Of a stretch of 64,000 nucleotides of DNA, positions 1 through 10,559 are shown piece after piece; the first letter of the stretch is position 1; the number at the start of each line of letters is the position of its first letter. The stretch comes from Parietichytrium sp. I65-24A. Taxonomy: Eukaryota; Sar; Bigyra; Thraustochytrida; Thraustochytriidae. Below the pieces are notes generated by a model. It worked only from the letters and a program-made list of their open reading frames with translations, had not been told where the DNA came from and ran no database searches. The translations under genes were made by a program, and so were the position numbers. Location: the NCBI GenBank assembly GCA_012862575.1, contig BLSF01000015.1, positions 123,545 through 187,544 on the forward strand. The letters are read 5' to 3'.

Positions 1-109
1 ACCCTCAACTCCAGCAAACCCAAAACAGAACCAAGTAAAAGGACAAACCCAGAATCCATTTGAGAGAACCAAGCAAGCTCAAAACCTTTGCAAGCGTATT
101 CAAGCGAAA

Positions 110-328
110 ATGGTCTTCATCGTCGAGAACAACCGCCGTAGACACGAGACTGTCATTGTGGAGCCAAGGCGTGGACCAGCTGTCGTTGTGGAACCAAGAC
201 GCGGCCCAGCGGTCATTGCAGAGCCGCGACCTGTCATCGTGGCAGAGCCAAGACGCGGCCCGGTGGTAGTGGTGGAACCAAGACACCACCACCACAGACA
301 TCACGAGACCGTCGTCATTCGCCGTTAA
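110..328 (+). CDS. Small repeat protein, copy 1 (VEPRRGP repeats, His-rich tail)
   Basis: A 72-residue protein starting at an ATG with an A at -3. It opens with a short hydrophobic stretch (MVFIVENN), then an RRRHETVIVEPRR block, then imperfect ten-residue units of the form VVVEPRRGPA, and ends with a histidine cluster (HHHHRHHETVV) and two arginines. It has no signal peptide, membrane helix or family motif I recognise, and I assign no function. Support for coding comes from copy 2: in the last third of the gene six of seven base differences are synonymous, while sequence past the stop codon diverges fast. Its strongly basic, proline- and valine-rich composition could suit binding to acidic polymers or a structural role, but that is a guess. 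Confidence 0.65.
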   Translation: MVFIVENNRRRHETVIVEPRRGPAVVVEPRRGPAVIAEPRPVIVAEPRRGPVVVVEPRHHHHRHHETVVIRR

Positions 329-948
329 ATTTCGTGCATTTGTAGATAGATACCCATTGTCTTAAAGATTAAGTGTAAACAAAATTGTTATCCACCACTT
401 TCTCTATTGAAAGAACCATGCACGCGAGCCTGAAAGATCGAAGAGTCTTGTTTGTCAAACGAATCCTGCTATTTCCGCTAGCCATCGAGGTGTACTCGCA
501 GCTTTTCGCCACACAATTCCCAGAAAGAGTCAGTTTCCACGTTTGCTTGCATGCCGAATCTCGGGTATCGGTAGGACTTACTATATTCGGATACCCTTTG
601 TATACGATTAACAGTAAGTCTCAGAGTTCAGCAAATATTTTATTCGGCACGTTGCAGGTGTGTAATCGTGAAACAAAGCTGCGGTGTGATTCGGAAGATG
701 TACATTGAAGGCCAACGAACTGCACAGTGTATATGAATTCTGCTGTTCTGAAACGCAGTTTGCATACATGCACAATTGCTTGACGAGTAGATTGCAAGAG
801 AAACAAGCTCTAGGAGAATCGGATTCTCCGACTCTGCAAACCCTCAACTCCAGCAAACCCAAAACAGAACCAAGTAAAAGGACAAACCCAGAATCCATTT
901 GAGAGAACCAAGCAAGCTCAAAACCTTTGCAAGCGTATTCAAGCGAAA

Positions 949-1197
949 ATGGTCTTCATCGTCGAGAACAACCGCCGTAGACACGAGACTGTCATTGTGG
1001 AGCCAAGGCGTGGACCAGCTGTCGTTGTAGAGCCAAGGCGTGGACCAGCTGTCGTTGTGGAACCAAGACGCGGCCCAGCGGTCATTGTAGAGCCGCGACC
1101 TGTCATCGTGGCAGAGCCAAGACGCGGCCCGGTGGTAGTCGTAGAGCCAAGACATCACCATCACAGACATCACGAGACTGTCGTCATTCGCCGTTAA
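949..1197 (+). CDS. Small repeat protein, copy 2 (one extra repeat unit)
   Basis: An 82-residue paralogue of the gene at 110-328, with identical leader and start. It differs by an in-frame insertion of one ten-residue unit (VVVEPRRGPA) and one Ala-to-Val change. The other differences in the 3' third fall in third codon positions, for example GTG/GTC, GAA/GAG and CAC/CAT. The histidine cluster and the terminal VVIRR are kept. The insertion is exactly one repeat unit, which suggests slippage or unequal exchange within the gene. Function unknown. Confidence 0.65.
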   Translation: MVFIVENNRRRHETVIVEPRRGPAVVVEPRRGPAVVVEPRRGPAVIVEPRPVIVAEPRRGPVVVVEPRHHHHRHHETVVIRR

Positions 1198-2556
1198 ACT
1201 TCCTGAACTTGTAGTAGGTACAATTGAAAGTATACAAAAATTGTAGGGCACCATCAATTTTATTCAAACCTCCAATGTTTCATGGATTTTAGCTAGTTAG
1301 GTCGACTAGATTACTTTGTTCGACGAACAAACCAAAGTGCTTCCTCGTTGCGTTTGCAGTTCATCTTCGCAAGTTGCGCCTGCCAGATGCAGGCTTGCTC
1401 AATGCATAGGCTCTTGAGTAGCGCCATGCCTCGTGCACGCGTGCTCAATCACCTTACCTGAGAATCGAATTGACAGTGAACAGTTGATAGAACTGCCCTA
1501 TGGCAACTCTACTCCCCTCCATAGAATGATACGTGCAATCGCTACGTATCCCCAAAAGAGACCATCCTGAACCACTGGCAGCTGAACTCTGACTACCTTC
1601 TACCTTACCACTTCCCCATCTACTCGATATAACAGGAGGTACTACGAACCATGCACTAACGCAGAGCTTCAAGTCAACCGTGGTCTCCGATCAAAATGTG
1701 ACCTGGCCGACCTGGCCGAATTACGTATGTCTGTCAACAAAAGTCTTCCGAGTACGGCACACGTGCAGCATGTGGCCAGCACAAGCTCAGCATTGACAGC
1801 GCGGGCTTTTGTGTGAATGAGCGATACCTATTACTCAGTGCGGTACTGGGAATTCGCTAGCTTCAACATGTCTTCCAAGTTCGATTAGATTTAGAATTAT
1901 CGGAAGCCAAAATTGGTGAAGAGAAAGCGAGAAAGAGCGCCACAAACTGATTATTACAAACCGTAGTACTACCAAAACAACCCTACACCCTATAGCTTCG
2001 CTTGAGGCATCCTTGCCGAAGCCTAGTTCAGATCGTTCAGTCGCCAAAGTCACAGGGATTTGAAGCTCCAGCAGAAAATCCTTCAACTCTTCACTGCCAA
2101 TCACTCTTTCCAAGTTGGCTGAGCACTTCCAAACGGCTCAGTAAGTTAATTCAAAGACTCTTGCAGTTTGGAATAATCACAGTCCGCACTCGACAAGCAC
2201 TCTTCGAAATCATTCACCGACTAACCGAAGTATGAGACTTAAGGTTGAAACTTCATCGAACTCGGTGCTACTAGTACGCAGTAGCAATAACTGAGTGTGA
2301 GAGGTACACACTGATGTGAGTACGTGATCCCGATAACTTTTGAAAAGAGATAAAAGAGACGAGCTGATGCTAGGCGTCTGTTAATTGACGGTGAATTGTG
2401 CAACTGAACCTTGAGAACAATTACTCAAGCACCTAAGCTCGTGTTTTTGATGCAGTTCCCAGGTCCTCTTCCAACCAAAAATTCTTTTCAACCAAACACC
2501 TAAATTGAACTGTTCGAAATAAAAAGAACGAAGATCGACAGAATCGAAATTAGAAA
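1198..2556. other. Intergenic region, no gene recognised
   Basis: About 1.36 kb between the mini-gene pair and the CapA-like gene. Open frames are short (under 100 codons), overlap on both strands and show no family motif. The A-rich stretch just before 2557 (gaaattagaaaatg) is the likely leader of the CapA-like gene. Confidence 0.6.
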
Positions 2557-4745
2557 ATGATGCTTCTTGGTCTCATCGTCGATGTTTGGCGGGCATGCGG
2601 GATGTACGGCGAGTGGGCTGCTGACGCGTCTTTCGCACTTTGCGGACTGGTCGCAGCAGCCGCTTGCTTCTTGCTCCTGCGAATTGTCCAGACGCCATAC
2701 TCGTGGACAACGACCTTTATCAAGTACCCGCTTCTCTTTGCCACCAATGGAGAGTGCAGCACTCTCTGCTTTCCGAAGGAGCACCGCTTCATTCGCGAGC
2801 ACACGGTCAAGCTGACGACAGGCATGCGCAAGTCCAAGCTGCTTCGCCCGCGAAATACTTCATGTCGCCAACCACGTGTCCTGTTTCTCGGTGATCTCAT
2901 GCGACTTAAACAGTCTCTCTTCAGTGCAGCTGTACAGCCCTTCGCTGCAGCACACTCCACAAAAAGTGCATCTCAGCCTGGCCTTGTCGTTTCACAGAAG
3001 CTCTGTTTCGCAGTTGCATCTGCGGATCTCGTTGCAGTCAACTTGGAGGCCGTCGCTTTCTCGGAATCGCACCAACTTTGCCACTCGAGTCGCTTTGCAA
3101 TACGCGCGGCTGAAGTCGACTCAACGCTCAGGTGCCTGGGCTGCGTCCCTGCGAAAACGGTGATAAACGTCGCCAACAACCACTCTCTTGACTTTGGTTC
3201 TCGAGCACTTGATCGTTGCGTCGAGAGCCTCCTCAGTCTTGGTTATTCGGTCGTCGGATGGAAGGGAAATGGAACAACCTCTCGCGCTATCCACACGCAA
3301 AGCGTTTCTTCCGCAAGCGGTACGATTCGTGTTGGTATTGTAGGCTGGACCGAGCTTACAAATCGGTCGACGATCGGAGGGTCAGTAGATACACGCGGCC
3401 TCATGACCGGGAAAGACATTCGTCTCATGGGACATTGCGCATGTAAAGTCGTCTCTTCCAAATTGACTGCTTGATTGGGTTCCCGCACTGGGGAGTTGAG
3501 CAATCGTACATTCCCGATGCACGGACCATCCAGCTTGCAAAACACTATGCTGAAGTGGGGTTCCATGCACTGGTTGGTCACGGACCGCATGTGTTGCAGT
3601 CCGTACTGGAGCTTGGCGACGTGGTTTGTGCGACCAGTATTGGCAACAGCCTCTCGTCTGGAGCCGGAGGCTGGCAGACTCGTGTCGGAGGCATGTTCTG
3701 GTTAGAAGCTAGTAAGGATGGTATTCGCGAGTATGGCATGGAGCCATTTACTCAGAAGACCAACCTACGAGGACAACGCGAGGTGTACTTTGTAGACGAG
3801 GATGAAGACATGCTCTTCCGGATTTCCGTAGCTCGGAGGCTGCACTTGCTCTTCGGAAGCGATGCAATTGACGCGAACGACTTGCATGATATCGAGGACG
3901 GAAGCCTGATTTTCAGCCACTCGACTTCGGTGGCGTCGTTTTTTATTGGTCGCACCACTGCCTCTATGCTCTCTCATATTGGCCTCGTGATTCGAGATAC
4001 CGAAGGACAGCTATGCGTGTATCAAGTTCGGAACTCACGTGCAGCAGAGGGATCGGTCGTCTGCCGCATTCCCCTGACGGACTTCATCAGCAATGAAGCC
4101 AAGTATGGCGGCGAGGTATACCTCACGAGCCTGTGTGAGCGCCTGCCGGAGTACGATCTCGAGAGCGTGAGAAAGTATCTCTTCGATCGGATGACGCGGC
4201 AAAAGGAGAGTCGCTATGATCTCTTGGGTTTGACGGTGGGGGTGGCTCTAGTGATCGGCCTTCCTCGGCGCTGCGCGGCATACCTTCGCACGAACACCGT
4301 TTCAGAGGACGAGTTGCTTTGTTCGACCTTCATCACACGTGCGTTTTCACGAACGTCAGGCAGCTCCGACCTCTGCGCTTCAGACGACCGAATCGAGCAA
4401 GCAGCTCGAGAGCATTGCGACACACCAGCGGATATTGCAAAGCGGCTCTCACGAAAATACGCCGCGCAATGCTTAGTCTCACGACCAAGGTCATGGTACA
4501 TGCACATGGCACACTCGATGCCAATCCTGCAGATGATGACATTCATTGCGGTCATTATTCCCCTCGCTATGATCTGGTGTGTCTGCATGATTCCAGCCCT
4601 TGCATTCGTGCGCAGGCTGTTTCCTGAAAACTTCAAGCCCGTGAGCGAAGCATTACAAATTCCCAAACACCGAGCGCTCGGTATTTTCACGCCGAGTAAG
4701 ACGCTCTCAGATATTGGCATGGGCGCCAAGTTACTGACCAACTGA
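2557..4745 (+). CDS. CapA-like (PGA_cap) metallophosphatase-fold protein fused to YiiX-like permuted papain amidase; apparent frameshift near 3440-3470
   Basis: The first part (2557-3474, 305 residues) has an N-terminal membrane helix (about residues 25-43) and then PGA_cap landmarks: FLGDLM, VNLEAV and VANNHSLDFG. The frame stops at 3472, but another frame, open from 3447, continues with LIGFPHWGVEQ, VGHGPHVLQ and ATSIGNSL, the second half of the same fold. It then runs into a YaeF/YiiX-like permuted papain-type domain: DGSLIF, SHIGLVI (candidate catalytic His) and LLCSTFITRAF (candidate catalytic Cys), followed by a C-terminal membrane helix (about 4530-4610). The HWG motif lies immediately after the frame change and no AG site would join the frames while keeping it. 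One missing base, perhaps in the AAA at 3460-3462, is the simplest explanation: a sequencing error or a real lesion. In bacteria CapA works in poly-gamma-glutamate capsule export; the substrate here is unknown. Confidence 0.75.
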
Positions 4746-4760
4746 CCAACTGTAAACACA

Positions 4761-4784
4761 CAATCAATCAATCAATCAATCAAT
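4761..4784. repeat. (CAAT)6 microsatellite
   Basis: Six perfect CAAT units just after the stop of the CapA-like gene. Related CAAT/ATTG runs occur at 8457-8478, 29344-29364, near 34400 and near 38415, so this tetranucleotide is favoured in the non-coding DNA of this genome. Confidence 0.95.
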
Positions 4785-5016
4785 CCAAGCATAGTTGCCC
4801 CCATCCCATTCCCCATCTTCTTGCCAAACTCATGTCCACTTGTGTACAGTGGGAACTCTCCCATCGCCCAGCAACTATCAGCAACAACCCTTCGCTTTCG
4901 TTCCTCCCCCGCTCCTCGTAGCGAACGTATACCACCAACCTGTAGACTGCAGCGCTCCAAAGCGTGTCGCAGTGGCTGGCACACACAGGTTAGCGCACTA
5001 GCGTGAGAAGGGAGCG

Positions 5017-5051
5017 CGGAATACGGAATACGGAATACGGAATACGGAATA
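5017..5051. repeat. GGAATAC heptanucleotide repeat
   Basis: Four full units and one partial unit of a 7-bp repeat, about 65 bp upstream of the methyltransferase start codon. It is one of nine period-7 tracts in the window. Confidence 0.95.
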
Positions 5052-5115
5052 GGCGCAGGTGCAACGCGCAACAAAGAGAAAAGAGAAAAGCAAGGCGCAA
5101 CATCAAGGAAAGAAA

Positions 5116-6609
5116 ATGCGAGGCAGCGGAGGTCTGAAGAGCAGAGTGGAGCAGTACAAGCGCACAGTGCTGGCCAGGTCCGCTGGAAAGGGTGGGTCCA
5201 CGTCCAACAGCGGGAGTAGCTCGACCAAGTCCAAGCGAGGCGCGCCAAAGGCAAGTAGAAAAGATGAGGACCCCAGCGCAATGTATTTGAAGGACCCAGC
5301 ATCTGCGCCGATGTGCAAGCTTGCGACCAAGTTTGCAAAGAGCGCTGGGTTTCAGCCCAAGTTTAAAGTACATGTAGGCCCCGTGGCCGGGTGGAGAAAC
5401 GGCGCCAAACTCTCCGTGAGAGGAAATCCCCCAAAGATCGGCCTGTTTCGACCTGGAAGCCACGATGTTGTGCCACTGCTACACTCCGCGGCTCACCACC
5501 CGGCCATTAATGAGGTGGTGCAGCTTGTGAGCGAGGCTTGTGTCACGTGCGGGATGAAAGGCTACGATGGGGAAAATCCAGGCGGGCTGAGCTACCTGTG
5601 CGCGAATGTGGAGACGAGCTCTGAGTCGGTGCAACTGGTGCTCGTTGTGAACGCAGCCGAGCCGGACGGGGACCGCGCGGCCGCGGAGCGCGTGGTGGAA
5701 TTTGTCAAGAGCAGCAAACCCAAGCTCTTGCACTCTGTTTGGCTGCACTGCAATCCTGCATCCCGGCATGACAACAACATCTATTCGTACAACGCGGCCG
5801 CATGGCACAGGATTTACGGAGAAGAATACATTCAAGAGCGGCTCAAAGGGATATCGCTGCGCAAAGAGTTAGCTCCGACGCTTTATTTTGGGCCATATGT
5901 CTTTCGACAGGCAAATCAAGCTGGTTTTGCAAAAATTGTGGCTAAAATACGTGAATTTGTTCCTCGTGGAGTTAAGACAGTGGAGCTTTACGGAGGTGTG
6001 GGAACAATTGGACTGCATCTCCTAGACCTTGTGAGCAGTCTAAGTTGCAGCGACGAGAATCCTTATAATGAGAAAGCCTTCAATCTCAGTCTTGCAAACA
6101 TCGCATCAGAGGACGGAAGAAAGAAAGCGCACTACACCACAGCTGGTGCAGAAGCCATGGCTCTAGCTGGAGAGCTCGACGACGCTGAGCTGCTCATCGT
6201 CGACCCGCCTCGTAAAGGCATGGATTCCCAGGTGCTCGCGAAGGTTTTCAGCTCGCCTACCTTGCAACGGATCATATATGTCTCTTGCGGCTTTAAGGCG
6301 TTTCAGCGTGATTGTGCGGAAATTATAAAAAATGGGTTTCAGATTCAGCATCTGGAAGGCCACGTGCTCTTTCCTGGCGCGGACCACATTGAAACCCTCG
6401 CAGTATTTGATCGGCCAGGTGCCGCCAAGAAGCTTGTAAAGGAGTTGAAACCCCCAGCAAAACCAAAGAAAAGAGAGCCGCAATCTGAGGTACCGCAGAG
6501 CACGAAGGGCGACAGCGCGAAGAGAGCGAGAGAAGAGGACTCCAAACTAGAGCGCGCGGACGGACAATCGCGGAAGCGCGAGAAAAAAAAGCATAAGAAG
6601 AACAAATAA
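5116..6609 (+). CDS. TrmA/RlmD-family RNA (uracil-C5) methyltransferase
   Basis: A 497-residue protein; the ATG at 5116 (AAAATG context) is preferred because the open frame upstream has only a GTG. A basic, low-complexity N-terminus (about 65 residues) precedes an alpha/beta region and the methyltransferase domain. Visible motifs are FGPYVFRQAN (substrate/SAM region), ELYGGVGTIGL (SAM-binding motif I), LLIVDPPRKGM (motif IV) and YVSCGF with the catalytic Cys at residue 391, which forms the covalent link to uracil C6. The family makes 5-methyluridine in tRNA or rRNA using SAM. The organisation resembles the RumA-like proteins of plants. The lysine-rich tail suggests RNA binding or nuclear localisation. 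Four-cysteine iron-sulfur binding is not evident. Whether tRNA or rRNA is the target cannot be told. The gene converges on lpxB, with 19 bp between the stop codons. Confidence 0.88.
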   Translation: MRGSGGLKSRVEQYKRTVLARSAGKGGSTSNSGSSSTKSKRGAPKASRKDEDPSAMYLKDPASAPMCKLATKFAKSAGFQPKFKVHVGPVAGWRNGAKLSVRGNPPKIGLFRPGSHDVVPLLHSAAHHPAINEVVQLVSEACVTCGMKGYDGENPGGLSYLCANVETSSESVQLVLVVNAAEPDGDRAAAERVVEFVKSSKPKLLHSVWLHCNPASRHDNNIYSYNAAAWHRIYGEEYIQERLKGISLRKELAPTLYFGPYVFRQANQAGFAKIVAKIREFVPRGVKTVELYGGVGTIGLHLLDLVSSLSCSDENPYNEKAFNLSLANIASEDGRKKAHYTTAGAEAMALAGELDDAELLIVDPPRKGMDSQVLAKVFSSPTLQRIIYVSCGFKAFQRDCAEIIKNGFQIQHLEGHVLFPGADHIETLAVFDRPGAAKKLVKELKPPAKPKKREPQSEVPQSTKGDSAKRAREEDSKLERADGQSRKREKKKHKKNK

Positions 6610-6628
6610 ACCTGAACGTCCCACGGAC

Positions 6629-8162
6629 TCATGTAACGCATAAATGTGACAATAAACGATTCGCGATGAGTGCAGACGGCGAAATGGGCGCGCGACGCTT
6701 TGTATCCCACTCTAAAAGGTTGGCATGCATCTGATGCACAAGAGGATGAACTGCGCAGACTTCGCGTTTGGCGATTGCGGCAGCGACGTTCTTCGCGTTG
6801 CAGTCTTCGAATAGGAGTTCCTGTACAAGATTTGCGTCTGACAGAATGTTACAAAGAGTAACGTGCCGAACTTTCGCCATCCTTTGGGCCAAAAGCCGTG
6901 TTAAGAAGCTTCCTTTGTACATGACCGTGGTCGGGACCCCCCGACACAAAAGTTGAGTGACTACTGTCCCTGATGTGGCTATAGCGTGGTGAACGCTCAC
7001 CGCGGCTTCGAAATCTCCGCACGTGCGTACCGTAATATTACCCTTAATGTCCAACTCTTTTATCGTATGTTTGATAAAGTCAACTGTGCTTGGGATGGTC
7101 GACACCGAGATTGTGCAGCAATCGCTCGGACCCAAGTTGGCGCTCACGATCGGAAGCGCCTCTCTGAGCAGCTTCATTGACTGCTTGACCTCCGACTGGC
7201 GGCTACCAGGGAAATAACCGATTCGAAACTCGTCGTTAAGCCTCGTTGTGCTCGGTGTAGGCGGTGGGGGGTTCAGCTTTGCCCATTCCGGGAGACCGGC
7301 CACTTGAATAAAGGTGGCAGGAGTTATGGGAGAGGAGCTCGAACCCAATAAGTTTGCAAAGTGCCGGCTAGAGTCATTCGGTATACTCTGCTGCATTTGT
7401 TGGAAGAGATGAGGAATGCTTTCCAACCCAGGATGGCCCACAAAGGTGCTTTTGCTGGACAGGTATGTCGGCTCGAACGGCAGCAAGGTGAGCATCTCAT
7501 CTACAATGCCGCTGAAGTCACCTGTCGACTCGTCTTCTTGATTGACGAGCGGACTCCTCCGCAGAGCCCACAGAGAAGGTGACACAAGGTGCACCCTAGG
7601 CGGCGGCGGGATGGATGGATAAGCGCGCTTCCACTTTTGCGCAAAGAACTTCAGAAATCTAAAATTGAAGCCCTTTGCGTCCACTGTAAAGACGAGGTCT
7701 GGCTTCTCTTCAATCGCCCAATCCGAGAGAGTCTTGAGCCGCCACTGAGCTTACACATTGCCAAACGCCAACGCCTTTCAAACGTCAGATCTCGGTCGTG
7801 CGGTTTATCCAAAACAATCACTCCTCCCAACTTTTAATTCCGTTCCGTTTGGTGCTCGCAAAAGATGCGCCAGTTGGTACCAATGCCAGTACCTGCAAAA
7901 CCCAACAACGAATTCAGCAACCCCCCAAGAAATCACATACCGCAAGTCGAGGCACACTGCTCAATATCTCCGTGGTGCCCATCACCGCACCATCTTCCAT
8001 GGGAAACTGGCTCCGCGCAAGTCCTGCGTCGCGCATTCTTCTTCCGCCCACGCCTGACACCTCAAATACGGTCTCACCAGCTGCCGCCTTCAACGCCCGC
8101 ACTGCCGAAGCTGCCAGAGCGTCCCCGCTTGGCTCGAGCGCCACTACCACCAACTTCTTCAT
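6629..8162 (-). CDS. lpxB: Lipid-A-disaccharide synthase (LpxB), two exons
   Basis: Exon 1 is 8162-7941 and exon 2 is 7744-6629, giving 445 residues. Exon 1 carries LEPSGDALAA, GVGGRRM and MGTTEILSSVPRLA, the N-terminal signature of LpxB; exon 2 carries KPDLVFTVDAKGFNF, VHLVSPSLWA, the FVGHPG-type motif, IGYFPGSRQSEV and SGTVVTQLL. The family transfers a diacylglucosaminyl group from UDP-2,3-diacylglucosamine to lipid X. LpxB is known in plants and algae, where it is thought to act in an organelle. No targeting peptide precedes the first conserved strand. The frame stays open for about 15 codons upstream without an ATG, and a CAG lies there, so an upstream leader exon is possible. A family-typical GEASGD reads LEPSGD here. 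Alternatives are unlikely. Confidence 0.88.
7745..7940 (-). other. Intron of lpxB (196 bp, GTATGT..CTCAG)
   Basis: On the minus strand the intron begins GTATGT at 7940 and ends in CTCAG at 7745. Splicing is phase 0 and joins SSVPRLA to WRLKTLSDW, restoring the normal LpxB spacing between the MG..E.L..LPRL motif and the PDLV..VDA motif. The intron contains in-frame stops. A second possible acceptor (TTTTGCAG, near 7880) would lead to an early stop. Confidence 0.85.
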
Positions 8163-9221
8163 ACCTTCAAATATACTCCAAACGCAAACGCTCCTGTCCC
8201 TCAGCCTTCACTCACAGTGCCAACACTAACTTATCGCTCTTCTTCAACTTGAAACTCCAAACTCTGTTCGTTGTCATTTTCACATTTCATTCACTTCATT
8301 CGTTTCATTTCTCATTTCATTCATCCATCAATCAAGCTATTCAAGCTGTGAATCTCGAATTTTGAATTTTGAGCTTTGTCGGGGAATGCTAGTGATTTCT
8401 ATCGTCATGGATAATCAGCGGCATACGTATGTCCGAGGACACTTTGTGTCTTCGCTCAATCAATCAATCAATCAATCGATCCAAAAATCAATCAAATTTC
8501 AACTCACTTGACATGTCAAATCTTGAAAATTGAAAACGAGACGAAAGAGACAGCGTACAGAAAGGAACTCAATTTGATCCAGAACAACGAGCTCTTCCAT
8601 GATGATTACCGGTGGATAGTTCCGATGACTAGTGCCGATGCACCTGCCGATTACCGTTTTCAATAGGAGCTCCTCGACTCTTAATCTTCGACGTAGTAGT
8701 ATTCGCTAATTGAACCGCATGTTATACCTACTTATAGCAGTTTAGTAATCGGAGACAACTATCGAATGACCTAGATAGCCCTACACATCTCCCAGTGAGT
8801 GACAAGTAGTTTCCCTCACAACAACAACTGTAAGTGTGAGCAGAAAAAGAACAAGAACACATACGCGCGGTGTACGCGCGGGCAACGTTCGGCCCACTCG
8901 AAAGAAGCGTGCTAGGAGCTAGCTTGCTGAAACACTAACCCACTCGGCCCTCTGCCCCACAGCCTAAGAGCAAAAGAGTAAAACAGTAAAAGAATCCCGC
9001 GTACACTGTCCGCCTCGTTGGTTTGCTGCAGCCAACTTCGCGCTGCTTATTGCGGAAAAAAAAAAGGAAATAAATAAATAAATATATATATAAAGCGGGG
9101 CCCGCGGGGAGGCTAGCTGCGGGGCGGTTACTTGGCACTCATTCTTGGTAGTCAAATCGGTGCGCGCACCATCTTCCCGTTCCCGTATTACGAGCGCAGG
9201 AGTACATATCGGTTTGATTTG
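8163..9221. other. Intergenic region between lpxB and the G-gamma gene
   Basis: It holds a CAAT run (8457-8478), a run of adenines followed by AATA and AT units (9058-9092), and AT-rich sequence. No protein family was recognised in any frame. It should contain the lpxB promoter near 8170-8350. Confidence 0.6.
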
Positions 9222-9948
<727 letters not shown>

Positions 9949-10008
9949 GAGCGAGAAAACAGGAATTGGCGGTAGATTTGAGCTGGGAAGACTAAAGGTT
10001 TGGGAAAG

Positions 10009-10236
10009 ATGATGACAATGGAAGCCCCGAAAAATGCCAAAGTTCCAGAGACTGAGCGTTTGGCGCAGGAGTTGGAGCTGGCAAAGAATGCAATCGCCCC
10101 CCAGGATGCCGTGGAGATGGTCGTCAAATACGTGGAAGAGAATGCCAAAAAGGACTTTTTGACAGGCCAGAGTGAAGAGACAAGCCCGTGGGTGGCCAAA
10201 GAGCCGGCCGCTGGAGGATGCTGCACGATCAGCTAG
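10009..10236 (+). CDS. Heterotrimeric G-protein gamma subunit (GGL domain, CaaX end)
   Basis: A 75-residue protein. The start is ATG at 10009 (AAG at -3), followed by two further ATG codons at 10012 and 10018; the TTG upstream is ignored. The fold signature is [14 protein letters not shown] (first helix), then VVKYVEEN and a SPW motif where gamma subunits have NPW/NPF. The protein ends CCTIS. The final four residues (CTIS) form a CaaX box for prenylation and the preceding Cys could be palmitoylated, as in fungal gamma subunits ending CCTxM. The expected partner is a G-beta propeller at the plasma membrane. Serine at the last position predicts farnesylation. The length matches the family (65-110). 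Identity is inferred from motifs, as gamma subunits diverge strongly. Confidence 0.78.
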   Translation: MMTMEAPKNAKVPETERLAQELELAKNAIAPQDAVEMVVKYVEENAKKDFLTGQSEETSPWVAKEPAAGGCCTIS

Positions 10237-10559
10237 TTTCTTGTTCTCGAGCCAGAGATTTGGGGAAATTCGAGCGAACCTCTCGCGACGTGAGACACTC
10301 CTCTTCGCAAGATATGGGCAGCGGGATGGGAAGAGAGTATTGTGAGAACTGAAAGCGATTTGGGACGAGCACAACAGTTGCAGGCGAATGTAGAAAGCAG
10401 GCTAGAGTGAGGAAGAGAAAGAATCGTTTTGTGTCATTATGAATAATTTAACACCTCTCAACCGACGAAGACAAGCAATGCCGACCGGTTTTCTACTGTG
10501 TTTTCATATAAATATATATTGGTTGTCCCACACGCTAGTTGTACAAAATGTGCTTCGTC
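10237..10559. other. Short convergent intergenic region
   Basis: 3' ends of the G-gamma gene and the myosin gene face each other here. No gene or repeat was seen. Confidence 0.6.

Larger units (their letters stand above)
1..1215 (+). repeat. Tandem duplication of a mini-gene with its 5' flank (offset 839 bp)
   Basis: Bases 1 to about 185 recur almost exactly at 840 to about 1024, including the whole visible 5' leader and the start codon. The copies stay alignable to the stop codons (328 and 1197) and diverge soon after them. The second copy has one extra 30-bp unit inside the coding region. The left end of the first copy is cut by the window edge, so more copies may lie upstream. Between the copies (329-839) there is no recognisable gene. 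Confidence 0.9.

Noticed and set aside
3443-3533. Possible intron with donor GTAAAG in the CapA-like gene
   Set aside because: The matching acceptor would remove the conserved HWG motif and the downstream frame would stop; a one-base frame change fits better.
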